Assembly: GCA_963693315.1 (NCBI GenBank)
Contig: OY856188.1
Coordinates: forward strand, 992,001-1,056,000
Length of the DNA stretch: 64,000 bases
Direction of reading: 5' to 3'
From: Diogma glabrata
Lineage: Eukaryota; Arthropoda; Insecta; Diptera; Cylindrotomidae
Translations under genes and position numbers: made by a program
Part shown: piece by piece, positions 25,070 to 35,599 of the stretch
How the letters are laid out: each line of letters begins with the position of its first letter
Position numbering within the stretch: the first letter of the stretch is position 1
The notes under the pieces: generated by a model
Databases searched by the model: none
What the model was told of the DNA's origin: nothing
The model's input: the letters and a program-made list of their open reading frames with translations, nothing else

Positions 25070-25409
25070 CTATAACCCGAGGAGTTCTTTTTTTAAAAAG
25101 GCATTAATCTTTTATATTTACTAATATCCAAATTTTCTTTAACGATGAATGTTGATTTTAACATTGAATAATTTGACCACATTGTTGAAGGCTTTTTTGT
25201 CAGCGATAGTCCACCAAAGTATGCCAAAAACACATCTGCAGAATAAAAATTTCCTGTTTTTTGTTCTTACACCTATTGATAAATAATAGATAAGCTTTTT
25301 CATACCGGACTTTAGATTTTTCAATCAACAGATCTAAATTTAAATTGTCGGCTGCTTCTTTTATATGAGATGAAGTGCTAATTATATCACTTCCATCACT
25401 ACTGCTCAT
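25070..25409 (-). pseudogene. Tyrosine-recombinase-like transposon protein, N-terminal part, frameshifted
   Basis: The frame opens at an ATG (25407-25409, MSSSDGSDII) and reads to a KVRYEKAYLLFINRCK segment. A one-base shift near 25250 then leads into SADVFLAYFGGLS, KKPSTMWSNYSMLKSTF and DISKYKRLMPFLKK, ending at a stop at 25070-25072. This arrangement (RYEKxYxxF, then AYF, KPSTxWSxYSMLKST) is a recurrent uncharacterised insect protein family that I associate with the core-binding domain of tyrosine recombinases in Crypton-like elements. The catalytic domain is absent. Assignment to recombinases is from memory of the family and not proven by catalytic residues. Confidence 0.6.
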
Positions 25410-25559
25410 TTTAAATTATTTTTATTTAAAAATAGATATAAACTCTGTATAAATTTTAAATTTATTAATTTAAAATTTTAACTTGACGTCCGATACGTTT
25501 TTTAAACAACAAATAAACGCTTCCTTGGCAACTTTAATCGTATTTGTCGGCAGTCGTCA

Positions 25560-25680
25560 AAAAAATAGTATAAGCAGAAAGTAGCAGTAGTAATACTTTA
25601 AGCAGAAAGTAGCTGCTCTGGCATGATTGCTTTCATGCACGAGCAGCAAAGTAGTACTTTCTGCTCTTAATATACAATAT
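25560..25680. repeat. Hairpin cluster built on GCAGAAAGTA
   Basis: AGCAGAAAGTAGCAG, AAGCAGAAAGTAGCTGCTC and GAGCAGCAAAGTAGTACTTTCTGCTC form several overlapping stems. A matching half (CTGCTCTTAAGCGGAAAGTA) lies at about 24955-24980 on the other side of the broken recombinase-like gene. They may be the inverted ends of its element. The GCAGCAAAGTA core resembles H1 at 9511 and 41121. Confidence 0.55.
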
Positions 25681-25699
25681 ACTTTGTGTTTTTAAAGAC

Positions 25700-26410
25700 T
25701 TTTGTCTTATCGACCTTTTATTTTAAATTATACTTTTTTGTCCCAAATTGGGCAACAGATTTTAGGTCAGGTTGGATTTTCTTTTAATTAAAACATTTTT
25801 TGTTTTTTAAAAGGAAAAACAATATACTATTATTTTTCAATTATATTTAGTTTGGTTAGAAACATGTTCTGGTATTTTTAGAAATAAAATAGGACAATCA
25901 GATCTAAATATAAGCCCAATATAAATGTTTTTATCACTTAAAGATTTACAGAAAAATTTAAATAAATAAAATTACCACTAGATTTACGTCAAATTGACGG
26001 GGTTCGTAAATCTATTGTTAATAATAATAAAATTATGTGATTTTAATGATTTTATTTATTTATTTATTTTTTTATTTATTGATTAATAATTTGACGTTAG
26101 CAAAGAACTGCGGATCCGACCAAATCCGGCGGATTGATCGAACGGATCAAGTCTACGAATAAGTCCTATCGGTTAGCTAATGACAATCTTGTAAATGTTT
26201 GTATCATAAAAATGTCATATCAATAAAGTTCGAACATGTCAAGAACGTTCGCTTTTTAAACGACCTGTTTATGTTTACAGCGTATTTAGAGAGTATATAG
26301 TATTCAATAAGCTAAAGTCGAATAGTTTCACAAAAAGCTGAAATGCTAAATGAATACGCTATTTATAATATGAAATGAAACCAGACAATTTTCAAATTAT
26401 TTGTATTACA
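25700..26410. other. Intergenic DNA downstream of gene D
   Basis: AT-rich, no gene recognised. Confidence 0.4.
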
Positions 26411-26412
26411 CA

Positions 26413-26418
26413 TTTATT
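26413..26418 (-). terminator. Polyadenylation signal of gene D
   Basis: AATAAA on the minus strand, about 93 bases after the TAG stop. Confidence 0.5.
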
Positions 26419-26510
26419 TATAATATGGTGCCTTTTTATGGTGGGAATGTATGTAATATCATTTGTTATTTCAGTTTTCTTATACAATTTAAGTATTTTA
26501 GTATTGATCG

Positions 26511-29500
26511 CTACTTGTTAATCCAACAATTGCTTTCTTTGACACAAAGACCGTGCTTGTTTCTTAACATTCCATTTCGACAAAAACACCCTTCTACACA
26601 TTTTTCCATGCAAAGTATGTTTTGCAAGTTTTTAGAACAAGTTTTTGGGCATGCTGGACCACAAGCTAAATACTCTTCGTTCGGGAGACACGATGGTTTA
26701 TCTTAAAACAAAAAAATAAAAGGTATGCAAATCTCTTATATTAAAATAAAACAATTAAAACGTTTTACTTACAACTACAGCGAAAATCTGGAATACATTT
26801 ACCAGTTTTGATATCCCTAGCATATCCATGATTACAGAAACATCCAGAACAACAGGCTACGGCCATATCCGCTTTATTGCACATATTATCAATTCCACAC
26901 TGTGAGTAATGTTCGTCTTTACCACAGTGGTGTTCTGACTCATGATTTCTTGGACAGTTATGTGGAAGAACACAATTTTGATCTTCATTGCGTAAATATC
27001 CATCAATACAAACGCATTCTGCTTTACCTATTTTACAATGGCCTGATCCTTCTGGATTACTGCATGTTTTCGTGCATGATTTCGTACACGGATCATATAC
27101 TTCCAAAGATGTGTCGCATTTATTAACTGGACAATCAGATGGTGGAACACAATTACCAGCATTGTTCCTAACATAACCATCCATACAATAACATCGTCTC
27201 TCTTCATACCTTTCCAGATCACATTCTTTGTAGTGTGTGTCCTCGCACGTATTTTCACATGATGAATGATAATGTTTTAGAATTTCGTTTTTGGGACAAC
27301 ACACTTTATTTCCTCGGACACACTCGTTATTTATGCGAACATACCCATCTTCACAGTAACATCCAGGTTTGCAAATATCTATATTGATTGCGCAAGTGTG
27401 AAGCAAATATTCACATGTCTGAGGGCACGTTGGTCCACAACTCAGATAAACTTCATTTTTCTGGCAAACTATTGCTGAAATTAGAGCAATAATAGTTAAA
27501 AAATAAAGGTACAACCCATCTTAGTAAGCTTATTCCTATTTTCTAACAAACATTTTTTTCGTACGATAGCAGTTGTTCTATACGGTAGTAGCAATTCTAT
27601 TTTCATGCTGCCTTAATCCTCTGTGAAAATGGGGTTTTTCCACTAGTGCAAAATAATTTTCGCTAAATAATAAATTGTAGTTGCTTTGGTATTTTCATGT
27701 AATTTTAATAAGACGTTAAAACAAAGCAACCATGAAAATGAATATGAATTACTTCGGTCTGAAAGACCTAAGTATTACATTCATGAGCTAAAAGTGAAAT
27801 TCTTACCCCACTGTTTTTGGCATTTCTCGACGTTTTAGGACCTACTGATTCTAAAAAAGCAAAAAAAAAAATGTATGTTTGTCTGTCGGCCGGCCTTCAC
27901 AACCGACGAAATCTAGAAAACCGCTGGACGGATTTGAAAAATTTGTTTTCTGAAAATAGGTTTACTCAATAGGAAGAACCGAAAGGACGATGTGTTCGAT
28001 AACTGTACCCAAAGTGTGTCAAACAATCGTCAAGTGTGTCAAAACAAGGAAATTTGCATATTTTTTGCTTAAAAAACGTTCATTTTAAGTGATTACGAGT
28101 AGGAACATTGAATTTGGAGAAATCTTGATAGTCGAGATTGGTATGTGGAACCAAAATCTAGATTATTGCATTATAAGTTTGTCAAAAAAATGTCCATGTC
28201 CAATTTCATTTTCATTTACATTTTCAGCAAACTATTCAAAAACCTTCAATTTAGCGATTCGAGAAAATATTACAAAATCACAAATTCATATTTCTTTCAA
28301 AATTCCAAAAATGTTGTAAAAAAATTATAATAAAATCAAATTTTTTTGAACATTCTAAAAACATTCCAAAAATTGTTACAAAATCAAAAATTGAAACTTT
28401 TTTCAAAATTCCAAAAATTATAATAAAATCAATAATTTAAAATTTTTCAAAATTCCAAAAATATTCCAAAAATTGTTACAAAATCCAAAATTAAAACTTT
28501 TTCCAAAATTCTAAAAATATTGCAAAAATTATTATAAGATCAAAAATATAAACTTTTTTCAAAATTCCAAAAATATTTCAAAAACTATTACAAATTAAAA
28601 AATTTCCATGTCCAATTTCATTTTCAATTACATTTCCGTCATAAAAACAGCTACATTTTTTTTCCCAAAAAATTGGCTAAACAAATCAATAAAATCATTT
28701 TTTGACACACTTGACATTAATTTTTTGACAAACTTATAATGCCATAATTCTCTATAATAATAATATATTTTCATGTCATACAAATTATTAATTTAATTTT
28801 TTTCCAAAAAATTGGGTAAAAAAATAAATAAAAATCTTTCTTTTGACACACTTGAGTCAAGTAAATTTGGAATATTTTTTCAGAATTTTGAAATAAGTTT
28901 GATTTTATTTAATTTTTACAATATTTTTGGAATTTTGAAAGAAATATAACTTTGTGATTTTGTAATATTTTCTCGAAACGCTAAATGGAGAGGTTTTTGA
29001 GTAGTTTGCTGAGTGTATCATCTTTTCATTAAATTATGTTAATTTATGATCTGTTATAATTTTCCGGCATCGTATTGATGTTTCGTGTTAGTTTTGTAAT
29101 AAATTTCTAAACAGAGATTAAAAAAAATACTTGTACTTTAACGTAGAGTTATGTTTGATATACATTGCTGCCCGAAACTAAAAACCATGTCCTCATAAAA
29201 GTTTTTTGCCGAAAACAATATCAAAATCCTTAACCCAGACCGAAGTCTTGATATCTTAGAGCTGTGAGGTTTCAGCCCCTCCATATTTTTATATGTTATG
29301 GTGTCGACTTCTGATTTAATAATTTATAGTAAATTAAATATCGTTTATATATTTACTATCATAGAAAAAATTCATTTCCTACGCGATTGAAAACGTTTAA
29401 CATTTGTGAAATTGTCCTCCTTGACGCTAACGCACCAAACAAATTTTTACTCACAAAAACAGTGTTTTCATCGCTTGTAGAAATGTACTAACAAAAGTTA

Positions 29501-31212
29501 TGTATAAAATCGAATTTGAGCACAAACATAAAAATTATGACTTACGCTTGCGAGGACAATCTGATTTTAGAGTACATGTCCCAGTAGCCTCATTTCTGAC
29601 ATATCCATCTTCACAATAACAGCCACGTTTTCGTGTTACTTCTATACAAGTTTTACCAGGATTGGTACATGTTTTTTCACATGATGGATTAGAGTGTTTT
29701 AAAATTTCATTTACAGCACAACATACTTTATCTCGTACACACTCGTTATTTAGTCGAACATATCCATCTTGACAGTAACATCCTGGACGACAAACTGACG
29801 TATGGATTATGCAAGTATTAAACATAAATTCACATGTTTGAGGGCACGTTGGTCCACAATTTAAATAGACCTCATTTGTCTTACATTCTGGTGCTGAAAT
29901 TGTAGTAATATTCAAAACATAAGTATAACACATCTTAGATAATTTCCGATATATTTTAAAGAGTAAAGTAAGTAGAAAAGGAAAGTAGGGAAATACTTTG
30001 ATTGTGAATAAAAACATAACAACTAACGCTTGTGAGGACAATCTGATACTGGAATGCAGGTACCAGTTGACTCATTTCTGACATATCCGTTATCACAATA
30101 ACAGCCATGTTTTTTCGATGTTTCAGTACAAGTCCCACTGGGATTGGCACATGTTTTTTCACACGATGGGCATGCATTCGTGTAAATTTCATGAGTAGGG
30201 CAACAATGCGCTTTCCCTTTTACACAATTGTTTTTGTACCGGACATATCCATTTTTACAATAACATCCTGGATGGCATCGACTTGGAGCCAATAAGGTGC
30301 AAGGCTTGTTAAACCAGTCGCAAGTCTGTGGACAAGCTGGACCACATTTCAAATATTCTTCCTGCTTCCTACATTTATGGTGGGCTAAAGTTTTAAAAGG
30401 AAAGAAATTAGTTTATTTATTGCATAAAATTCAAATTATATTCCTATACCACAAGCCGATTGAGGTATACATTCTCCATTTATTTTTGCTCTTACATACC
30501 CGTGACTGCAAAAGCAACCTGCTTCACATTGCTCTGAAGTTAAATCTTTGTTACAAATAACGTCAAATCCACAATTTGAATACACTTCATTTGTTTTACA
30601 TTTTACTGGACAATGTTCATGTAAAATACAATCATGATTTTTATCACGAACATACCCATCTCTACAAACACAATATGGCTTACATGGTGTTACATCCCAT
30701 TCTCCTATTCCATTTGGATCGTCACATGTTTTAGTACACGTTTTGGGACATGAATCGTAAAATTCATGATTTCGATCACATTTAACTGAGCACTGATTAT
30801 GTGGAATACATTTGCCATGCTTATTTCTAACAAAGTTATTTTTACAATAACATCTTTTTACATTTCTCGATGATTTTTGGCAATGTTCATAGTAGTTATA
30901 ACAGTTTTTTTCACATGCAGGATCTTGAATGTCATATATTTCATTCTCTTGGCAACAAACTTTTGACCCTTTATAACATTTATTATTAATACGAACGTAT
31001 CCATCTTTACAGTAACAACCCGGCGTACATTTTTTTGTAGTCATTGTGCATGTTGTGTTGAACCACTCACATGTTTGTGGGCAGTTTGGTCCACAAACCG
31101 TATACACTGAATGCTTGCTACATTCAATTAGAGGTGCCACAGGTTCTGAAGCTAAAATGCCTAGTTGTAAATTAAAATGTAAACAAACGAAAGCAAAACT
31201 AACTTTATTCAT
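26511..31212 (-). CDS. TIL gene D: secreted protein with 13 TIL domains
   Basis: Five exons on the minus strand: 31212-30450, 30384-30028, 29893-29546, 27474-26773 and 26701-26511, giving 786 residues. Every junction is phase 1. The start was chosen at MNKVSFAFV, matching gene A, not an upstream GTG. Signal peptide and four TIL domains come from exon 1, two each from exons 2 and 3, four from exon 4 and one from exon 5. D is the paralogue of A with one extra two-TIL exon. The usual donor of exon 2 is mutated (ACAAGC where A has GTAAGC), and a GTTAGT six bases further keeps phase 1; exon 3 has GTAAGT at the same shifted place. Intron 3 is 2 kb and holds a copy of repeat R1. A secreted protease inhibitor is the likely role; targets are unknown. 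Confidence 0.87.
27749..29290 (-). repeat. Interspersed repeat family R1, copy 3, with internal inversion
   Basis: The outer parts (27749-28195 and about 28860-29290) are in minus orientation. The middle (about 28200-28855), which holds the minisatellite core and the CCATGTCCAATTTCATTTTC segment, reads in plus orientation. The copy lies in intron 3 of gene D. Confidence 0.8.
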
Positions 31213-31285
31213 TTGTCTAGAAGTTAAAATGAGCACAATTCAAAAAATATTTGATAACTAATAAATTTTTTGTTTTATTTTCGAA

Positions 31286-31291
31286 TTTATA
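31286..31291 (-). promoter_or_regulatory. TATA box of TIL gene D
   Basis: TATAAA on the minus strand in the context ATGAGTATAAATTCGAAAAT, 74 bases upstream of the ATG at 31212. The context is conserved with gene A. Confidence 0.65.
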
Positions 31292-31299
31292 CTCATTTG

Positions 31300-32040
31300 G
31301 TAAGTTGTTTATCATAATTATTGAATAAAAACAAATGAAATAGCTATTGTTATAAGAAAATTTCATAACCATTTGTAATAAATTCAAAGTAAGAAACAAC
31401 TTATTCAAATCAAAATTATCGGTTGAGAATAACTTACTATCAGGTAAATGAGACCGATTAAGAAATAAAACTATTACAAACAGGGTACTAAGTCTATATT
31501 TTTCCAAATTGGATTCTTATCTGTTGTTGAATTGTTTCCGTAAACACTTTTGTTAAAAGCATTTAACACATTAGTAATTAGTATCCAACGAGATATTCCT
31601 CATGGTATAAAATTTCAGTTTAAAAGTATGGAATTTCGATTGCATACTTTTGAACGAATTTCAGATTTTTAATTTAAATAAAGAACATTGAATACAAATA
31701 GAACTAATGAACAAATTTATAAATAAAAGAAAGGGGGTTGTGATCAGAAACCACCCCGCGATTGTTTAGATTCCGGTTCATTGGATTTACTTTGCATTTA
31801 ATATTTTTGTAATCATTGAAGATATTTAAAATTGTATATCTTAATTGAAAATTGTGTGTGTCATTGTACCATAAAGCCATAAAAAGTTTTACGCCACTTA
31901 CTAAACTTTTTGAGGACTCGTTATTTATTTTGACAATAAATTAAAAAGCATCGAAATTCGACTGAACTGCGATAAAAAAAGAAAATTTATGATTTTCAAG
32001 TAAAGGGGCCTTTACTTAAAATTTAAAAATCATAAATTTC
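31300..32040. other. 5' flank of gene D, nothing recognised
   Basis: No ORF with family resemblance and no clear repeat. Confidence 0.4.
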
Positions 32041-32047
32041 CATTTTT

Positions 32048-33080
32048 ACACCTGCAAGCATGCTTGACCAGCATGTATAGTAAATAAACAAGCACTTTGA
32101 TATTGTATGGTAGTGATTGAAAGCTTGCGGAGTCTTTCAAAAATGATTGACCAAATACCAAACATATTTAATTTTTCTCTGCAAGCATAAGTTTGATTCT
32201 GTGTGTATTGTTATGATTGTCAGCTTGTTTCTTTTATGTTTTAAATGTCGGCATTTGTTTTTTAAAATTTAAAACAATGGCGGGACTAAACGGGAATATA
32301 AAGTTTATGAGTGAGCTTATAAATTTTAAAACTATGCTTGATTTATATCTTCTTAATATAGAGCAATTCCACGCCACCGCAACGTCGATGTTCCTGACCC
32401 CCTCTGATTTCGATAAAATTTCATATACAGATAGCCATTGAAAAAATAAAAATACCTTTTCTTTCAAAAAATTTAATTTCGCTCTAGGGATGACACAGGG
32501 TGGCGGCAAAGTTTAAGGGGTTTGCGAAACATGAGTATCTTTGAATATCGATTGCTAACGATTGACTAAACCGATTTAAGTCCTTTATAGCTTATTGGAA
32601 AGTTAACTAATAGGACTTATAAAAAAAGTTACTTAAAATTTTTTAATAATTTTTTAAAAGTGTGTTAAACTTAAAAAAAAATTCAAAGATGGCGCTCTTG
32701 AGGGTACCCTCACTTTGACCACTTTTTTTCCCAGAAAAAAAGTGTTTAATTAGTTCGTAATCTAAAACGAAAGTTTCCCAAGTATATAATGTCTCGTTTT
32801 AAAAATAAAATTTTTACAAAATTTTCATTTCTCTTTTTTTTTTTCAATTTTTTTTTTAACCAACTTTGCTGCCACCCTGTGTCATCCCTAGAGTGAAATT
32901 AAATTTTTTAAACGAGGTATTTTTATTTTTTCATTGGCTATCTGTATATGAAATTTTATCGAAATCAGAGGGGGTCAGGTCACATGCTAGAACAAATGCT
33001 GTTGCGATGACGTGGAATTGCTCTAATATACAAGCATATTTGTAATTATACAAGCATGAGTCAAGGATGCTTGCAGGTGT
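32048..33080. mobile_element. Foldback element with nested inverted arms
   Basis: Outer inverted repeats are ACACCTGCAAGCATGCTTGAC at 32048 and its near-complement ending at 33080. Inner arms of about 165 bp (32359-32520 against 32855-33026) are inverted copies carrying AGAGCAATTCCACG, CCCCCTCTGATTTCGATAAA and GGGATGACACAGGGTGGC. The centre contains GATGGCGCTCTTGAGGGTA. No coding capacity was seen. Confidence 0.8.
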
Positions 33081-33254
33081 ATGGGGAGCATATGTCACTA
33101 TCGCAATGTATTTTATTCAATAATCATAAGAGTATAGTTTCCACTCTAGAATTTTTGTGAATTTTGCATACCTTAGCGATGCTGATAGATGAACTCTATT
33201 CTATCAACTTAATTATGGAATGCTTCTTGAAACATGTTTGAATTTTATCCTCAG

Positions 33255-33480
33255 TCAAGATTGACATTCGTGATTGATCGTGTATGGGCCCCACAAGGGA
33301 CTTCCTTATTCAAACTGCAAATAAATCGAATGATTTGCGGGTATCAATAGTCTCGAGTGGCTTCAGTCTATAAAGGTTTTAAAAAACGTCTATCAACACC
33401 TCAGAATGCATGTTGTTATAGGACATAGGTCGTAAAAAATGTTTTTGTGAGTTGTGACACATATTGTAATGCCTGTTAGA
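33255..33480 (+). mobile_element. CR1/Jockey-like LINE, 3'-end fragment
   Basis: Matches the 3' end of the LINE remnant at 50745-50940, sharing GACTTC-TT, ATAGTCTC-GTGG-TTCAGTCT and a final GTTGTGACACATATTGTAAT tail. No functional frame remains. Confidence 0.7.
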
Positions 33481-33531
33481 CAACATTTATTAATAAAAAA
33501 ACAAATTATAATCATTATTTCTATATAGAAA

Positions 33532-33537
33532 TTTATT
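33532..33537 (-). terminator. Polyadenylation signal of gene E
   Basis: AATAAA on the minus strand about 69 bases after the stop. Confidence 0.5.
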
Positions 33538-33605
33538 TCTTCATAACATGGTGACAGTATTTTTAAAATCAATCTTAAAATTCTCTTAAGAACAATTTTC
33601 TTGCA

Positions 33606-34376
33606 TTAGCAATACTTTTTCTTAACACAAACTCCGTGCTTATTTCTTAGCAGTTCATCTCGACAAAAACAGCCTTTTACACATTGCTCAATACAGAGTG
33701 TGTTATGTAAGTTCTCAACGCATGTTTTAGGGCACGCTGTACCACAAGCTAAATATTCTTCATTTGGAGGGCATATTGAATGAGCTTGAACGATTTAAAA
33801 TTAAAATGATTTATCAGAAATGAACCATTAAATTAAATATAAAATTATTCTTACAATTGCAAAGTGATTTTATAATACATTTTCCTGTTTTACTTTGTCT
33901 AGAATATCCATCATTGCAAAAGCAACCAGCCCAACAGGATTTCGCATTGTCTGTCTTATTACATAAATCATCAATTTCACAGTTCGAATAATGTTCGTTC
34001 TCACTACAATGTTGCTGTGGTGAATAATCTATAGGACAATGTAAAGGTCGAATACAAACACCATCTGCTCCTCTAACATATCCATTTTGACAATAACATC
34101 GCCTTCTTTCATGTTTTTCCACAAAACAGTTTTTATAAGGTTCATCACATGTTTTATCACATGATGGAGAAGATACTAAAATTTCGTTTTCAGGGCAACA
34201 AACTTTATTCCCGCGTACACATTTGCCGTTTAATCGAACATAACCTTCTTCACAATAACATCCTGGTTCACAGGCGCTTGAATTGATTTTGCACTGTCTA
34301 TAAAACCATTCACATGTTTGAGGACATCCTTGTTGACAATCCAAATAAACCTCGTGCTTGCCGCTACATGTTAATG
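33606..34376 (-). CDS. TIL gene E: four TIL domains, 5' end missing (possible pseudogene)
   Basis: Two exons on the minus strand, 34376-33855 (522 nt) and 33784-33606 (179 nt with stop), join in phase 1 (donor GTAAGA, acceptor TTCAAG). They carry three plus one TIL domains and correspond to the last two exons of A and D, but the third TIL of the four-TIL exon (the VNKCGTSLEVYDPC domain) is absent. All frames are clean and cysteines are kept. I found no upstream exon with a start codon. The in-frame bases before the acceptor would encode a hydrophobic GFFLIILLSALTCSG but lack an ATG before a stop. It may be a truncated duplicate or may have a distant first exon. Confidence 0.7.
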
Positions 34377-34532
34377 CTGAAAGAAGTATAATTAAAAAAA
34401 ATCCTTTTAATTTTCTCTGTTAGACAAAAGCTAGAACAAAAGCGTTTTTTATTAAGTTTTTGTTAAATAAGGTCAATTTCAACCAATACAAAAATTGAGT
34501 TATATTTTGTTGAAATATTTCGGCGAAGAAAT

Positions 34533-34712
34533 ATGGCGCTTTCCAGTTTAATAACGTTCAGCTTTTTTATCATTCTGGACATCTCTTTTGCTAGTAGAAC
34601 AAGTAACTTAACTTTGTTCGATGATATCGATAGTACAAGCGTACAAGATCACTATCGTAAAATATTGTTTTATCCTCATGGATGGATCAGTTTATGTTGG
34701 TTCGCAAAATAA
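34533..34712 (+). CDS. Small ORF with signal-peptide-like start, 59 aa
   Basis: ATG to TAA, starting MALSSLITFSFFIILDISFA, which has the hydrophobic core and small residues of a signal peptide. The following 39 residues (SRTSNLTLFDDIDS onward) have no cysteines and no family I recognise. It is single-exon, on the opposite strand to gene E and about 155 bases from it. It could be a first exon, a short secreted peptide or chance. Confidence 0.2.
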   Translation: MALSSLITFSFFIILDISFASRTSNLTLFDDIDSTSVQDHYRKILFYPHGWISLCWFAK

Positions 34713-35599
34713 TTTTTTTAATTTTTGATCTACGTTTGTTACAAGCTCGCGTACTCCTGTTCCTGCAATTGATATGTGCGTTAACGTGAGATACCATACA
34801 CATATCACTGGCAATACCAGTAACAGGTCCAATCCAATGTGTTTAGTCAACGGTACCAACCTTAATCTTGGCTTTGAAATATTCCTTGATGATGGCACGT
34901 TATCGAGAAATTAACATTCTTATAACTCTATGTGGAGACTATGCTTTAGTCATTGAAGAAGACAGTGCTTCATATGTCAAGAATTTGCCACTAACTGGAT
35001 TATTAGCAAACCTATTTTAGTTTAATGCCTCAAAAAAAAAAAACAAAAAAAATATTTGCGTTCATCTACCCCTCAGAATATGTTGTTGTCAAACCTAGGT
35101 CTTAAAAGATTTTTATGTGTTGCTGGTAAACATATTGCAATTCCTCCTTTGCAGCACATTTTATTTAAAAAAACATCTCATTCATACCTTACAACTGCAG
35201 CATCAACTTTGAAAGCAAAAAACAGTATAGCACGTTTTTTACGAATACTGCTAAAAACGTTTTGTCATTCCACATAGAAGGACATCTATCCGGGGGTTCG
35301 TTGGTTTAATAAACGTGTATGTGGCGTATGTGTTTAATTATAGATATATTTACAAAATCGTAAATATAGTATCGGATATTTTTCACTCAAAGCATTAATA
35401 TTTTTCAAAGTTGTTCTGCATAAAAGTTGATTTTAGATAGTAGAATATATAGAAAGATCTCATATGTGTTGCATAGGTGCGTGATATTAGTAGGACTAGC
35501 CACTGGGCACATTACTTTGATATATCAAAAGCAATGTCGTGAAACTTGATTATCTTTATGATCAATCCTGCGCCGATAACAGGTGAAATAGTTTAATAT
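34713..35599. other. Non-coding DNA with a LINE 3' scrap
   Basis: At about 35050-35170 the words CCTCAGAATATGTTGTTGTC and CCTAGGTCTTAAAAG resemble the 3' end of the CR1/Jockey-like LINE (compare 33395-33440). The rest shows no gene. Confidence 0.4.

Noticed and set aside
26773..27514. Treating D exon 4 as an independent single-exon gene
   Set aside because: The frame has no ATG, begins in an intron-like tract with a TTTCAG acceptor in phase 1, and matches internal exon 3 of gene A.
29535..30041. A start codon inside the intron before D exon 3 (MCYTYVLNITTIS...)
   Set aside because: The peptide is a weak signal sequence and the phase-1 acceptor joins cleanly to exon 2; kept only as part of the signal-like-frame observation.
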